A stretch of DNA of 8,998 bases from Bradyrhizobiaceae bacterium (GCA_947475855.1 CANJPN010000231.1:1-8998); one strand, 5' to 3'; counted from the first letter of the stretch, positions 1 through 6,773 are shown. The notes: generated by a model not told the origin, from the sequence alone. A program made the numbers and translations.

Positions 1-77
1 CCCAACCGAGAGGTCGGCAACGCAGTTACGATGTAGGCGTATCAAATCCAATCTATCAGGAGTGACGCACAAGCGCC

Positions 78-131
78 ATGACTGCGGACATGGCCGCTGA
101 CATGACTGCCGACAAGACTGCGGACATGGCT
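78..131. repeat. Short tandem repeat, 12-nt unit, about 4.5 copies
   Basis: Four consecutive 12-nt units start at 78, 90, 102 and 114, followed by a half unit. The consensus is ATGACTGCGGAC. A 15-nt stretch (GACTGCGGACATGGC) recurs exactly at 80-94 and 116-130, three units apart. Because the unit is a multiple of three it stays open in frame: on the plus strand it reads as an (M-T-A-D)n-like peptide, and on the minus strand as M-S-A-V-like or H-V-R-S-like repeats. It lies about 40 bp downstream of the trmFO stop codon. I see no gene here that I would defend and no clear intrinsic terminator in bases 1-169. It is most simply a small noncoding microsatellite-like expansion. Confidence 0.75.
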
Positions 132-169
132 ATGGGACGTGGTCGGCAGCAGAGCGGCAGGCAGCGGTC

Positions 170-1612
170 TCATTCGGCGGCGGCTGTCAGCGGGCTCTTC
201 GACAGCCACGTGGTTAGGTCTTCGATCGAGCGTGTGGCCAGTGCACGTTTGCGGGCAAAGCCTTTGTCCTTGCCCTTGAGGCGTTTTCCATCGGGTGATC
301 GGTCGGGACCTTCGATCGGGGGGAACAAGCCGAAGTTCACATTCATCGGTTGGAACGACCGTGGCTTCGACGCGGGCGCTGCCTGAGGTTCGGACGCATC
401 GTCGCTGATGTGACCCCCGGTGATATGGGCGATGAGAGCACCAAGAGCTGTCGTGTTTGGCGGCGTGATCGGTTGAAGACCCGCGCGTTCGGCGGCGGCC
501 AAGCGGCCGGCCAGCAGGCCCACGGCTGCGCTTTCGACATACCCTTCGACGCCCGTGATCTGGCCTGCAAAACGGATGCGGGGCTGAACCTTCAATCGCA
601 GCAGTGGATCGAGCAGGCGGGGGCTATCGAGAAACGTATTGCGGTGGAGGCCGCCCAGGCGCGCGAACTCTGCGTTCTCCAGGCCGGGTATCATGCGGAA
701 CACACGGAGCTGCTCGGCATGCTTGAGCTTGGTCTGGAAACCCACGAGGTTCCACAGCGTGCCAAGTGCGTTGTCTTGACGAAGCTGCACGACGGCCCAG
801 GGGCGGCGGCCGTCCTCGTGCGGGTTCGACAATCCAACTGGTTTCATCGGTCCAAAGCGGAGGGTGTCACGGCCACGTTCGGCCATCACCTCAATCGGCA
901 GGCAGCCGTCGAAGTAGGGCGTGGAGGCTTCCCACTCCTTGAAGCTCGTCTTCTCACCGGCAAGGAGCGCGTCGATGAACGCTTCGTATTGCGGCTTGTC
1001 GAACGCGCAGTTGATGTAGTCCGCGCCGCTTCCCCCCGGACCCGGCTTGTCGTACCGCGACTGACGCCAGGCCTTGGTCTCGTCGATTGAATGGGCGTGA
1101 ACGACGGGTGCAATGGCGTCGAAAAAGGCAAGTGCTTCCGCGCCCGAAACCTCGAGTATGGCTTTCGCCAGCCCATCGGACGTCAGGGGCCCCGTTGCGA
1201 TGATCACGCTGTCCCAGTCGGACGGAGGCAATGCGCCGATCTCGCCGCGCTGGATTTCGACGAGCGGATGTTCGGCCAGCCGTTTGGTAATCTCTGCCGA
1301 GAAGTGGTCTCGGTCAACGGCGAGGGCACCACCCGCAGGCAGCTTGTGGAGATCGGCTGCGGCTAGCACCAGCGAGCCGCAACGGCGCATCTCTTCGTGA
1401 AGCAATCCGACGGCGTTCCCTTGCCAGTCATCCGCGCGGAACGAGTTCGAACAGACGAGTTCGGCGAGGCCATCGGTGCGGTGGGCCTCGGTCGTCCGAT
1501 GCGGACGCATTTCATGGAGAATGACGGCCACGCCCGCAGAGGCGAGCTGCCAAGCGGCCTCGGACCCGGCTAGTCCGCCGCCGATGATATGGACTGGTTG
1601 TTTTTTGTGCAT
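170..1612 (-). CDS. trmFO: TrmFO, folate-dependent tRNA (uracil-54 C5) methyltransferase
   Basis: This 480-residue flavoprotein makes m5U54 in the T-loop of tRNAs, using methylenetetrahydrofolate as carbon donor and FADH2/NAD(P)H as reductant. It acts in the cytoplasm. The N-terminal FAD dinucleotide-binding motif GGGLAGSEAAWQ is at residues 11-22. HEMRP follows at 33-37, and the family signature ELVCSNSF carries Cys54. YINCAFDKPQYEAF carries Cys202. These two cysteines probably correspond to the conserved pair studied in Bacillus TrmFO. The second FAD contact region (FAGQITGVEGYVES) is at 348-361, and the C-terminal MNVNFGLFPP block at 423-432 is also typical. The length fits the family. I chose the ATG at 1612 because MHKKQPVHIIGGG places the FAD motif where homologues have it. 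An upstream in-frame extension to 1864 would run antisense through the start of the divergent transglycosylase gene and has no family resemblance. No Shine-Dalgarno sequence precedes this ATG. Confidence 0.97.
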   Translation of the reverse strand: MHKKQPVHIIGGGLAGSEAAWQLASAGVAVILHEMRPHRTTEAHRTDGLAELVCSNSFRADDWQGNAVGLLHEEMRRCGSLVLAAADLHKLPAGGALAVDRDHFSAEITKRLAEHPLVEIQRGEIGALPPSDWDSVIIATGPLTSDGLAKAILEVSGAEALAFFDAIAPVVHAHSIDETKAWRQSRYDKPGPGGSGADYINCAFDKPQYEAFIDALLAGEKTSFKEWEASTPYFDGCLPIEVMAERGRDTLRFGPMKPVGLSNPHEDGRRPWAVVQLRQDNALGTLWNLVGFQTKLKHAEQLRVFRMIPGLENAEFARLGGLHRNTFLDSPRLLDPLLRLKVQPRIRFAGQITGVEGYVESAAVGLLAGRLAAAERAGLQPITPPNTTALGALIAHITGGHISDDASEPQAAPASKPRSFQPMNVNFGLFPPIEGPDRSPDGKRLKGKDKGFARKRALATRSIEDLTTWLSKSPLTAAAE

Positions 1613-1619
1613 GCAGATC

Positions 1620-1648
1620 ACTTTAGGTGAACTCGCCGATGCCCTCAA
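1620..1648 (-). promoter_or_regulatory. Candidate sigma-70-type promoter of trmFO
   Basis: Read on the minus strand there is TTGAGG (1648-1643), a 17-nt spacer, then TAAAGT (1625-1620). Each hexamer matches four of six consensus positions with ideal spacing. The -10 box ends seven bases before position 1613, so transcription would begin at or one base before the trmFO ATG at 1612. Together with the absence of a Shine-Dalgarno sequence this suggests a leaderless or nearly leaderless mRNA. The promoter call is by eye only. Confidence 0.4.
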
Positions 1649-1782
1649 TCGGACAAGGCGAGGCAGTAGGTTCTGGCCTGAAATGCCGTGCTGCCTCCAG
1701 GGTCCGTAGTGCTTGACGCCGAACAACTGGTAGGCAGAAGTGGAAGCTGACGCCTCCGTGTAACCGATACAGTGAGTTATCG

Positions 1783-3090
1783 ATGGGTTTTTCCAAGAAG
1801 ATGGCCACAGCCGCCACGCTCGTGGGATTGGCCACTGTGGTCTTGCCGAAGGAGGCTGACGCACAAGGGCCGTTTCCCGTCCAGGTTCAAGGTCAGGTTC
1901 AGGCTGGGCCAGCTTCGTCGCAAGCCGGAGCTCAAAATCTGGCGCCGCCGCCGTCCTGCCGAAACACTGCCGATTTCGGGCGGTGGCTTGCTACTTTCCG
2001 AGCAGACGCAACCAAGGCCGGTATAACTCCACGAACGATAGCGACAGCACTCGACGGTCTGACGCTCGACGATAGCATTATCCGGCGCGACCGCGGGCAG
2101 GCATTCTTCTCACAGAGCTTTCTGGAGTTTCAGGGCAAGCTGGCCTCTCAGAACCGCGTGACGAACGGCCGCTCGATGCTGACCAAGCACAAGGCGCTAT
2201 TCGATCGCGTCGAGAAGGAGTTCGGCGTACCCGGGACCGTCATCACGGGATTATGGGCGCTGGAGAGTGATTTTGGATCGGGCATGGGCAAGCTGCCGGT
2301 GCTCCGGTCGCTGGCGACCCTCGCTTACGATTGCCGGCGGAGTGACATGTTCCGCGCCGAGTTGATTGCAGCGCTGAAGATCATAGACAAGGGCGACCTG
2401 AAACCTGCTGACATGATCGGTTCGTGGGCCGGCGAACTCGGGCAGACGCAGTTCCTGCCGACGCACTACGACAACTACGCATTGGACTACGACGGCGATG
2501 GAAAGCGTGATCTTTTCCGCTCCATCTCCGATATCGTCGCGTCATCGGCAAACTATATCCGTTCGATCGGCTGGAAGGCGGGGGAGCCCTGGCTCGAAGA
2601 AGTTCGCGTACCTGAAAAGCTGCCATGGGAACAGGCCAACCTGGCGGTTCAGCATCCGCGCTCGCAGTGGGCGAAGTGGGGCGTGACGCGGATCAACGGA
2701 GAGCCGATCCCGGCGGACAACGTGCCAGTGTCGCTGCATCTTCTGATGGGCCGCAATGGCCCCGCCTTCATCGCCTACCGGAATTTCAGCGTCTACACCG
2801 AGTGGAATAAATCGCTCAACTACGCCACGACGGCGGCCTATCTTGCCAACCGCATAGGGGGCGCGCCTCAGCTCAATCCGGGCCGTGCACCCGTGCAGGT
2901 CGTCGACGCCAGCGGCGTCAAGGAAATGCAGATTCTTCTTGCGCGACGTGGCAGCGACGTGGGCGTGCCCGATGGCCGGCTAGGGGTCGCGACACGGACG
3001 GCGATCAGGCTGGCGCAACAGAAATTCGGAATGCCGGCTGACGCCTATCCCAGCTTCGAGTTGCTCGAGCGGCTGAGGCAGGGCCGTTGA
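1783..3090 (+). CDS. Secreted lytic murein transglycosylase, MltB (SLT_2) family, with C-terminal peptidoglycan-binding domain
   Basis: This 435-residue enzyme is predicted to cleave the MurNAc-GlcNAc bond of peptidoglycan non-hydrolytically, leaving 1,6-anhydroMurNAc ends, in the periplasm. The basic start (MGFSKK) and hydrophobic stretch look like a signal peptide cleaved near EADA-Q at residue 27. There is no lipobox cysteine, so it is soluble rather than a lipoprotein like E. coli MltB. A Val/Gln- and Ala/Pro-rich linker (31-57) follows. The catalytic domain spans about 60-360: GLWALESDFGSG contains the likely catalytic Glu161, and GSWAGELGQTQFLPTHY (213-229) plus the acidic DYDGDGKRD (235-243) are family hallmarks. 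A PG_binding_1-like domain occupies about 378-432. The ribosome site before ATG 1783 is weak. An in-frame ATG at 1801 is possible but would remove the positively charged n-region. It is divergent from trmFO and apparently transcribed alone. Confidence 0.95.
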   Translation: MGFSKKMATAATLVGLATVVLPKEADAQGPFPVQVQGQVQAGPASSQAGAQNLAPPPSCRNTADFGRWLATFRADATKAGITPRTIATALDGLTLDDSIIRRDRGQAFFSQSFLEFQGKLASQNRVTNGRSMLTKHKALFDRVEKEFGVPGTVITGLWALESDFGSGMGKLPVLRSLATLAYDCRRSDMFRAELIAALKIIDKGDLKPADMIGSWAGELGQTQFLPTHYDNYALDYDGDGKRDLFRSISDIVASSANYIRSIGWKAGEPWLEEVRVPEKLPWEQANLAVQHPRSQWAKWGVTRINGEPIPADNVPVSLHLLMGRNGPAFIAYRNFSVYTEWNKSLNYATTAAYLANRIGGAPQLNPGRAPVQVVDASGVKEMQILLARRGSDVGVPDGRLGVATRTAIRLAQQKFGMPADAYPSFELLERLRQGR

Positions 3091-3110
3091 GGCTATCGCC
3101 CCGGTGATGC

Positions 3111-3127
3111 CGGGCGGGTACCGCCCG
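3111..3127. terminator. GC-rich hairpin between convergent genes, possible bidirectional terminator
   Basis: CGGGCGG (3111-3117), a GTA loop and CCGCCCG (3121-3127) form a perfect 7-bp stem. It lies in the 47-bp gap between the stop of the transglycosylase gene (3090) and the stop of the converging small gene (3138). Neither side has a clean U-tract, so terminator function is inferred mainly from position and stem strength. Confidence 0.5.
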
Positions 3128-3137
3128 CGCGTCCCGT

Positions 3138-3443
3138 CTACTTATTCATCGCAACCAGCTTCTCTATCGCCTGCGCGTGTTCCAGCGCTTCGGGAAAGCG
3201 GCCGTCGATGCAGGCGGTTTCGAGTTTATCGAACTTGCCCTCGGCTTCATCGAGTTGATCTTCCAGAAGATCGGCGCTCAGCGCTCGCTCGAGTACGGCC
3301 TCGAGCGTCTTGAGGCAGTCGTCGGTATTCGCCGGTAAAACGAGTACGAGGGGCTTGTCGAGTTGGGTTTGCGGGGCCTCCTCAGCCGCGCACGGGGACA
3401 ACGTCAGGAACACCGCGCAACAGGCGGCAACGTGGGGTCTCAT
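3138..3443 (-). CDS. Small secreted protein of unknown function (101 aa)
   Basis: I do not recognise a family. The protein begins with a probable signal peptide (MRPHVAACCAVFLTLSPCAA, residues 1-20), with cleavage likely after CAA, giving a mature protein of about 80 residues. LSPC resembles a lipobox, but proline just before the cysteine makes lipoprotein processing unlikely. The mature part is acidic and looks mainly helical. It has two cysteines, Cys43 and Cys78, that could form a disulfide in the periplasm, and a C-terminal stretch (GRFPEALEHAQAIEKL) resembling a single TPR-like helical hairpin. I chose ATG 3443 because GGAGAAG (3453-3447) is well placed and a signal peptide starts exactly there. 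A longer in-frame reading to 3548 adds 35 residues of no evident character. It is on the same strand as gph, 165 bp downstream, so it may be co-transcribed with it. Confidence 0.75.
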   Translation of the reverse strand: MRPHVAACCAVFLTLSPCAAEEAPQTQLDKPLVLVLPANTDDCLKTLEAVLERALSADLLEDQLDEAEGKFDKLETACIDGRFPEALEHAQAIEKLVAMNK

Positions 3444-3608
3444 CGTCTTCTCCAGGCTATGGAGTTTCGGGCCGGTTGCCAGGGCAGCCGGTTCGGCGAG
3501 GCTGTCCTGAACCATGATTGTGGCCTCCGCGTGCCGTCTGCCGAGCATGGCTACTGCTACGTGGTGCTATGGTCGATCCGCAACAATGGCTTGCCCCGTT
3601 GTGAATGC

Positions 3609-4280
3609 TCAACGCGCGCGTAGGCGCTGAAGAGCCGCAGGGAAGTCCCGATAGTGTTCGATGAGTTCGTCGGGTTCGAGGCGCTGCATCGGAATCTCGG
3701 TATAGCCAAAACCGACACCGATGATAGGAATACCAGCGGCCTTCGCTGTGGACACGTCTGTGTCGCTGTCGCCGACCATGATGGCGTGCCGAGGGTCGCC
3801 TCCGGCGGCGGCGATCGCGCCCAACAGGTGATCGGGATGGGGTTTGTAGACGGGGAACGTGTCGCGGCCGCAAATCGCGGCGAAGCGATGGCTCATATCG
3901 AGGGCCGAGAGCAGACGTCGCGAAAGTGATTCGAGCTTGTTGGTGCAAACGGCGATTGAGATGTCCTGTCGTTGGAGGTCTTCCAGCACCTCTTCGACGG
4001 CAGGGTAGGGACGGCTGTCCACGGCAATATTATCGGCGTAGTACGCGAGGAAAGTCTTCCACATCGCGTCGATGCGTGGCGCTTCGAGGCTGCGACCATG
4101 AAAGGCGAGACCTTCTTCGATCATGCGTCGGGAGCCGATGCTGATGAATGGGCGCAGGACGGCTTCGGGAACGGCGGGTAGATCGATCGCAGCCAGCACA
4201 TGGTTGGCCGCGTTGATAAGATCGGGAGCGGTGTCGACGAGGGTTCCGTCGAGGTCGAACACCACCGTGATGGGCTTCAT
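3609..4280 (-). CDS. gph: HAD-family phosphatase, phosphoglycolate phosphatase-like
   Basis: This 223-residue haloacid-dehalogenase-superfamily hydrolase has all four HAD motifs. Motif I is DLDGTLVDT with nucleophile Asp9 and acid/base Asp11. Motif II is VCTNK with Thr113. Motif III is Lys146 in YKPHPDH. Motif IV is GDSDTD (170-175), binding Mg2+. The helical cap inserted after motif I (about 18-85) is the subclass-I type seen in Gph and related phosphatases. Gph removes 2-phosphoglycolate arising from DNA repair or Rubisco oxygenation. Substrate cannot be read from sequence, and other small sugar-phosphate phosphatases share this architecture. The start at 4280 is set by AGGAG (4291-4287) six bases upstream. 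Longer in-frame starts at 4295 and 4346 are less supported, and the 4346 start would cover the candidate promoter. The gene diverges from rpiA. Confidence 0.88.
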   Translation of the reverse strand: MKPITVVFDLDGTLVDTAPDLINAANHVLAAIDLPAVPEAVLRPFISIGSRRMIEEGLAFHGRSLEAPRIDAMWKTFLAYYADNIAVDSRPYPAVEEVLEDLQRQDISIAVCTNKLESLSRRLLSALDMSHRFAAICGRDTFPVYKPHPDHLLGAIAAAGGDPRHAIMVGDSDTDVSTAKAAGIPIIGVGFGYTEIPMQRLEPDELIEHYRDFPAALQRLRAR

Positions 4281-4286
4281 GTGGGG

Positions 4287-4291
4287 CTCCT
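4287..4291 (-). promoter_or_regulatory. Ribosome binding site deciding the gph start
   Basis: AGGAG on the minus strand sits six bases before ATG 4280. This favours that codon over the in-frame ATGs at 4295 and 4346, and the resulting protein begins directly at the first HAD strand (MKPITVVFDLDGT). Confidence 0.7.
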
Positions 4292-4316
4292 GCATGGAGG
4301 GTTCGGGGCGGCGCCC

Positions 4317-4346
4317 CTCATAAGTCATCGATCGATTGGTTGTCAT
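4317..4346 (-). promoter_or_regulatory. Candidate promoter of gph
   Basis: On the minus strand ATGACA (4346-4341; five of six matches to TTGACA) is followed after 18 nt by TATGAG (4322-4317; four of six to TATAAT). Transcription would start near 4310, giving a leader of about 30 nt. A small GGGGC/GCCCC inverted repeat (4305-4317) lies at the start of that leader, and the palindrome ATCGATCGAT (4327-4336) lies in the spacer. Assigned by eye only. Confidence 0.4.
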
Positions 4347-4368
4347 GCCTTCATTGCGGGCTTATGTC
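4340..4368 (+). promoter_or_regulatory. Candidate promoter of rpiA
   Basis: TTGTCA (4340-4345; five of six to TTGACA) is followed after exactly 17 nt by TATGTC (4363-4368; only three of six to TATAAT). The start site would be near 4375, about 35 nt before the rpiA ATG. Its -35 box overlaps the -35 box of the opposing gph promoter. The weak -10 box keeps confidence low. Confidence 0.35.
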
Positions 4369-4409
4369 GTCCCAATTCAGAGTAGAGCCGAAGCGGGCAG
4401 GTCGAAACC

Positions 4410-5123
4410 ATGAGCGCGGATGATTTGAAACGGGCGGCAGCAGCGCGGGCGGTGTCGCTGGTCGAGCCGGGCATGCGGTTGGGGCTTGGCACGGGCTCGA
4501 CGGCGGCTCTGTTCGTCGAACTTCTCGCTGAGCGCGTGGCAAAGGGTCTGGACGTGATCGGCGTGCCGACCTCGGAAGCGACGCGGGCGCAAGCTGAACG
4601 ACTCGGTATCCGGTTGACGACACTGGAGGAAACGCCGCGGCTCGATCTGACCATCGACGGTGCGGACGAGGTCGACCACGAACTCCGGCTTATCAAGGGC
4701 GGTGGCGGGGCCTTGTTGCGCGAGAAAATCGTAGCGGCAGCGTCGGAGCGGATGGTCGTCATCGCCGATAAGAGCAAGCTCGTCGATAGCCTCGGGTTGT
4801 TTCCGCTTCCGGTCGAAGTGGTGAGGTTCGGGCTCGCTTCCACGCGGATGCACATCAAGGAGCAGGCACAGGATGCCGGGTGCTTTGGTGAAATCCTGCA
4901 GCGGATGAGCCGGGACGGGACGCCGTTCGTGACAGACAACGGTAACTTCATTCTGGACTGCGCGTTCCAGGAGATCCTGGAACCTGAAATCTTGTCCGAG
5001 GCGCTGGGTGTCATCCCGGGGGTTGTCGAGCACGGGCTGTTTCTGGGGCTAGCCGACATGGCGTTCCTCGCGGGGCCCGGCGGCGTCGAGGTTATCGGTC
5101 CGCTCGATGAGGACGAAGACTAG
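4410..5123 (+). CDS. rpiA: Ribose-5-phosphate isomerase A
   Basis: This 237-residue cytoplasmic enzyme interconverts ribose 5-phosphate and ribulose 5-phosphate in the non-oxidative pentose phosphate pathway, feeding nucleotide synthesis. The phosphate-binding GLGTGSTA is at residues 25-32. The catalytic signature DGADEVD (83-89) supplies Asp83 and Asp86. KGGGGALLREK (96-106) supplies Lys96 and Glu105, which match E. coli RpiA Asp81, Asp84, Lys94 and Glu103 with an offset of two. The late block GTPFVTDNGNFILD is also typical. Length fits the family. The protein ends in an acidic tail (LDEDED). The ribosome site ahead of ATG 4410 is weak. gor follows after 61 bp on the same strand, so the two are probably co-transcribed. 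gph diverges on the other side. Confidence 0.97.
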   Translation: MSADDLKRAAAARAVSLVEPGMRLGLGTGSTAALFVELLAERVAKGLDVIGVPTSEATRAQAERLGIRLTTLEETPRLDLTIDGADEVDHELRLIKGGGGALLREKIVAAASERMVVIADKSKLVDSLGLFPLPVEVVRFGLASTRMHIKEQAQDAGCFGEILQRMSRDGTPFVTDNGNFILDCAFQEILEPEILSEALGVIPGVVEHGLFLGLADMAFLAGPGGVEVIGPLDEDED

Positions 5124-5170
5124 GAAAGCCGCGCGAATTCATGACGTGGAAATGAGTATTCGCTCGGCTC

Positions 5171-5175
5171 AGGGG
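5171..5175 (+). promoter_or_regulatory. Ribosome binding site deciding the gor start
   Basis: AGGGG ends nine bases before ATG 5185. It supports that start over the in-frame upstream ATGs at 5107 (inside the end of rpiA), 5152 and 5176. The chosen start also gives the usual short lead (MAKHDYDLFVIG) into the first FAD-binding strand. Confidence 0.55.
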
Positions 5176-5184
5176 ATGACTTGG

Positions 5185-6609
5185 ATGGCGAAGCACGACT
5201 ACGACCTATTCGTTATCGGCGCGGGCTCGGGCGGCGTCCGGGCGGCCCGTATCGCAGCTACCCACGGAGCCAAGGTCGGCATCGCCGAGGAGTATCGGGT
5301 TGGTGGCACCTGCGTGATCCGCGGGTGCGTGCCCAAGAAGCTGCTTGTTTACGCCAGCCGGTTTCATGACGACTTCGAGGACGCCGCGGGTTTCGGCTGG
5401 ACGGTCGGGCCGAGCACGTTCGACTGGGCCAAATTGATTGCGAACAAGGATAGGGAGATCGCGCGCCTCGAAGGTCTCTATCGCGTGAACCTCGAGAAAG
5501 CCGGTGTCGACATTCACCTCACGCGGGCCGTGATCGAGGGGCCGAACAGCGTGCGTCTCACTAGCGGCGGCCGCATCGTTACGGCGGGTAAGATCCTGGT
5601 CGCGACCGGTGGTTGGCCGTCGATTGGTGATGACGCGGGGCACCCGATTGCCGGCATAGAGCACGCGATCACATCGAACGAAGTGTTCCATCTGAAGGAG
5701 CAGCCCAAGCGTGTCGTGATCTATGGCGGCGGCTACATCGCGGTTGAGTTCGCCGGAATCTTTGCGGGCCTCGGCAGCGAGGTGACGATTGTCTATCGCG
5801 GTGAACGCATTCTGCGTGGCTTCGACGAGGATCTGCGCGCGGCGCTGACCGAGGAGTATTCACGCCGCGGTATTCGCATCGTCACAGGGGCTACGATCAA
5901 ACGGATCGACAAGAACACCGCAGGGTTATCGGTTGAGCTGAGCAATGGAGTGGTTGTCGAGAGTGACGCTGCGATGTTCGCGACCGGGCGCGTCCCCAAC
6001 GTGAAAGGGCTAGGACTGGAAAATGCGGGCGTGGCCTTGGCGAAGAACGGAGGGATCGCGGTCGATGGGACGTCGCGCACCAATGTCGCCGATATCTATG
6101 CGGTGGGTGATGTCACCAATCGCGTGCAACTCACCCCCGTAGCGATCCGCGAGGGGCACGCCTTTGCCGACAGCGTGTTCGGAAAGCAGAGCTGGTCCAC
6201 GTCCTACGACATGATACCGACAGGTGTGTTTTCGACACCCGAGATCGGCACGGTCGGACTGACCGAAGCGGAGGCGCGCGATCCCGCCGCGATTGCTGCG
6301 CGACATCCCTCGCTGGCTGGGCTCGGTGGAGAGATCGACCTGTATAAGGCACAGTTCAGGCCGATGAAGGGAACGCTTTCGGGGCGGAGCGAGCGGATGC
6401 TGATGAAGCTCGTTGTCGACCAACGCAGCGGCAGAGTCTTGGGCTGTCACGTTCTCGGCCCCGACGCGGCAGAAATGGTGCAGATCGCGGCGATTGCCAT
6501 GCGGATGGGCGCTACCAAAGCCGACTTCGATGCAACGATGGCGTTGCATCCATCAGCGGCGGAAGAACTCGTGACGATGCGAACGAAGTGGGTTCCACCG
6601 ACGAAGTAG
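5185..6609 (+). CDS. gor: Glutathione-disulfide reductase
   Basis: This 474-residue cytoplasmic flavoenzyme reduces glutathione disulfide to GSH with NADPH. The FAD motif GAGSGGVRAAR is at residues 12-22. The redox disulfide is in GGTCVIRGCVPKK (Cys43/Cys48), the variant shared by plant, cyanobacterial and alphaproteobacterial glutathione reductases rather than the E. coli CVNVGC form. The second Rossmann motif is GGGYIAVEFAG (181-191). YRGERILR (204-211) provides arginines 205 and 211 where NADPH-specific enzymes bind the 2'-phosphate. YAVGDVT (305-311) is the second FAD contact. The C-terminal LHPSAAEE carries the His455/Glu460 pair that works in the partner active site of the dimer. The segment around 365-382 (DPAAIAARHPSLAGLGG) looks longer than in relatives I recall. 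The gene follows rpiA by 61 bp. A longer reading from 5107 would overlap rpiA and is unlikely. Confidence 0.95.
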   Translation: MAKHDYDLFVIGAGSGGVRAARIAATHGAKVGIAEEYRVGGTCVIRGCVPKKLLVYASRFHDDFEDAAGFGWTVGPSTFDWAKLIANKDREIARLEGLYRVNLEKAGVDIHLTRAVIEGPNSVRLTSGGRIVTAGKILVATGGWPSIGDDAGHPIAGIEHAITSNEVFHLKEQPKRVVIYGGGYIAVEFAGIFAGLGSEVTIVYRGERILRGFDEDLRAALTEEYSRRGIRIVTGATIKRIDKNTAGLSVELSNGVVVESDAAMFATGRVPNVKGLGLENAGVALAKNGGIAVDGTSRTNVADIYAVGDVTNRVQLTPVAIREGHAFADSVFGKQSWSTSYDMIPTGVFSTPEIGTVGLTEAEARDPAAIAARHPSLAGLGGEIDLYKAQFRPMKGTLSGRSERMLMKLVVDQRSGRVLGCHVLGPDAAEMVQIAAIAMRMGATKADFDATMALHPSAAEELVTMRTKWVPPTK

Positions 6610-6620
6610 TTTGATTGATT

Positions 6621-6638
6621 CGCAAGCGCTTTCTTGCG
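6621..6638 (+). terminator. Weak hairpin after gor, possible terminator
   Basis: CGCAAG (6621-6626), a CGCTTT loop and CTTGCG (6633-6638) form a 6-bp stem 11 bases past the gor stop. No U-tract follows, so intrinsic termination is uncertain. Confidence 0.3.
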
Positions 6639-6773
6639 TGAGCGACCGCCGTGCAACGGGCGCTGTGGGGATTGGGTACAACCCGCGTCGGATGTCTTGG
6701 CAAGGTTGTTTACGTGTTGCTAACTGAGGGTCGAACGATTCGGGCCGTCAGTATGGGCGTCGGACCCAGCAAC

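Noticed and set aside
78..386. Plus-strand 102-codon ORF starting in the tandem repeat
   Set aside because: Its first part is the 12-nt repeat and the rest is antisense to the conserved end of trmFO. The nearest AGGAG (59-62 region) is about 15 nt from the ATG, too far to serve it.
350..1090. Plus-strand 246-codon ORF antisense to trmFO
   Set aside because: Long antisense frames are expected in GC-rich coding sequence. The peptide has no recognisable domain, while the minus strand encodes an unambiguous TrmFO.
1613..1864. N-terminal extension of trmFO by 84 residues
   Set aside because: It would overlap the start and signal peptide of the divergent transglycosylase, and the family begins at the MHKKQPVHIIGGG segment.
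63..1867. Shared 11-mer TGACGCACAAG at 63-73 and 1857-1867
   Set aside because: Matches of this length are expected by chance in a window of about 9 kb, and the two contexts are unrelated.
3472..3491. Inverted repeat CCGGTTGC / GCAGCCGG between gph and the small gene
   Set aside because: One pair is mismatched on the minus transcript and no U-tract follows, so I cannot call it a terminator or regulatory structure.
3444..3548. 35-residue N-terminal extension of the small secreted protein
   Set aside because: It would bury a clean signal peptide and a well-placed GGAGAAG ribosome site.
5107..5184. N-terminal extension of gor by 26 residues, overlapping rpiA
   Set aside because: The upstream residues are not typical of the family, and AGGGG at 5171-5175 supports the ATG at 5185.
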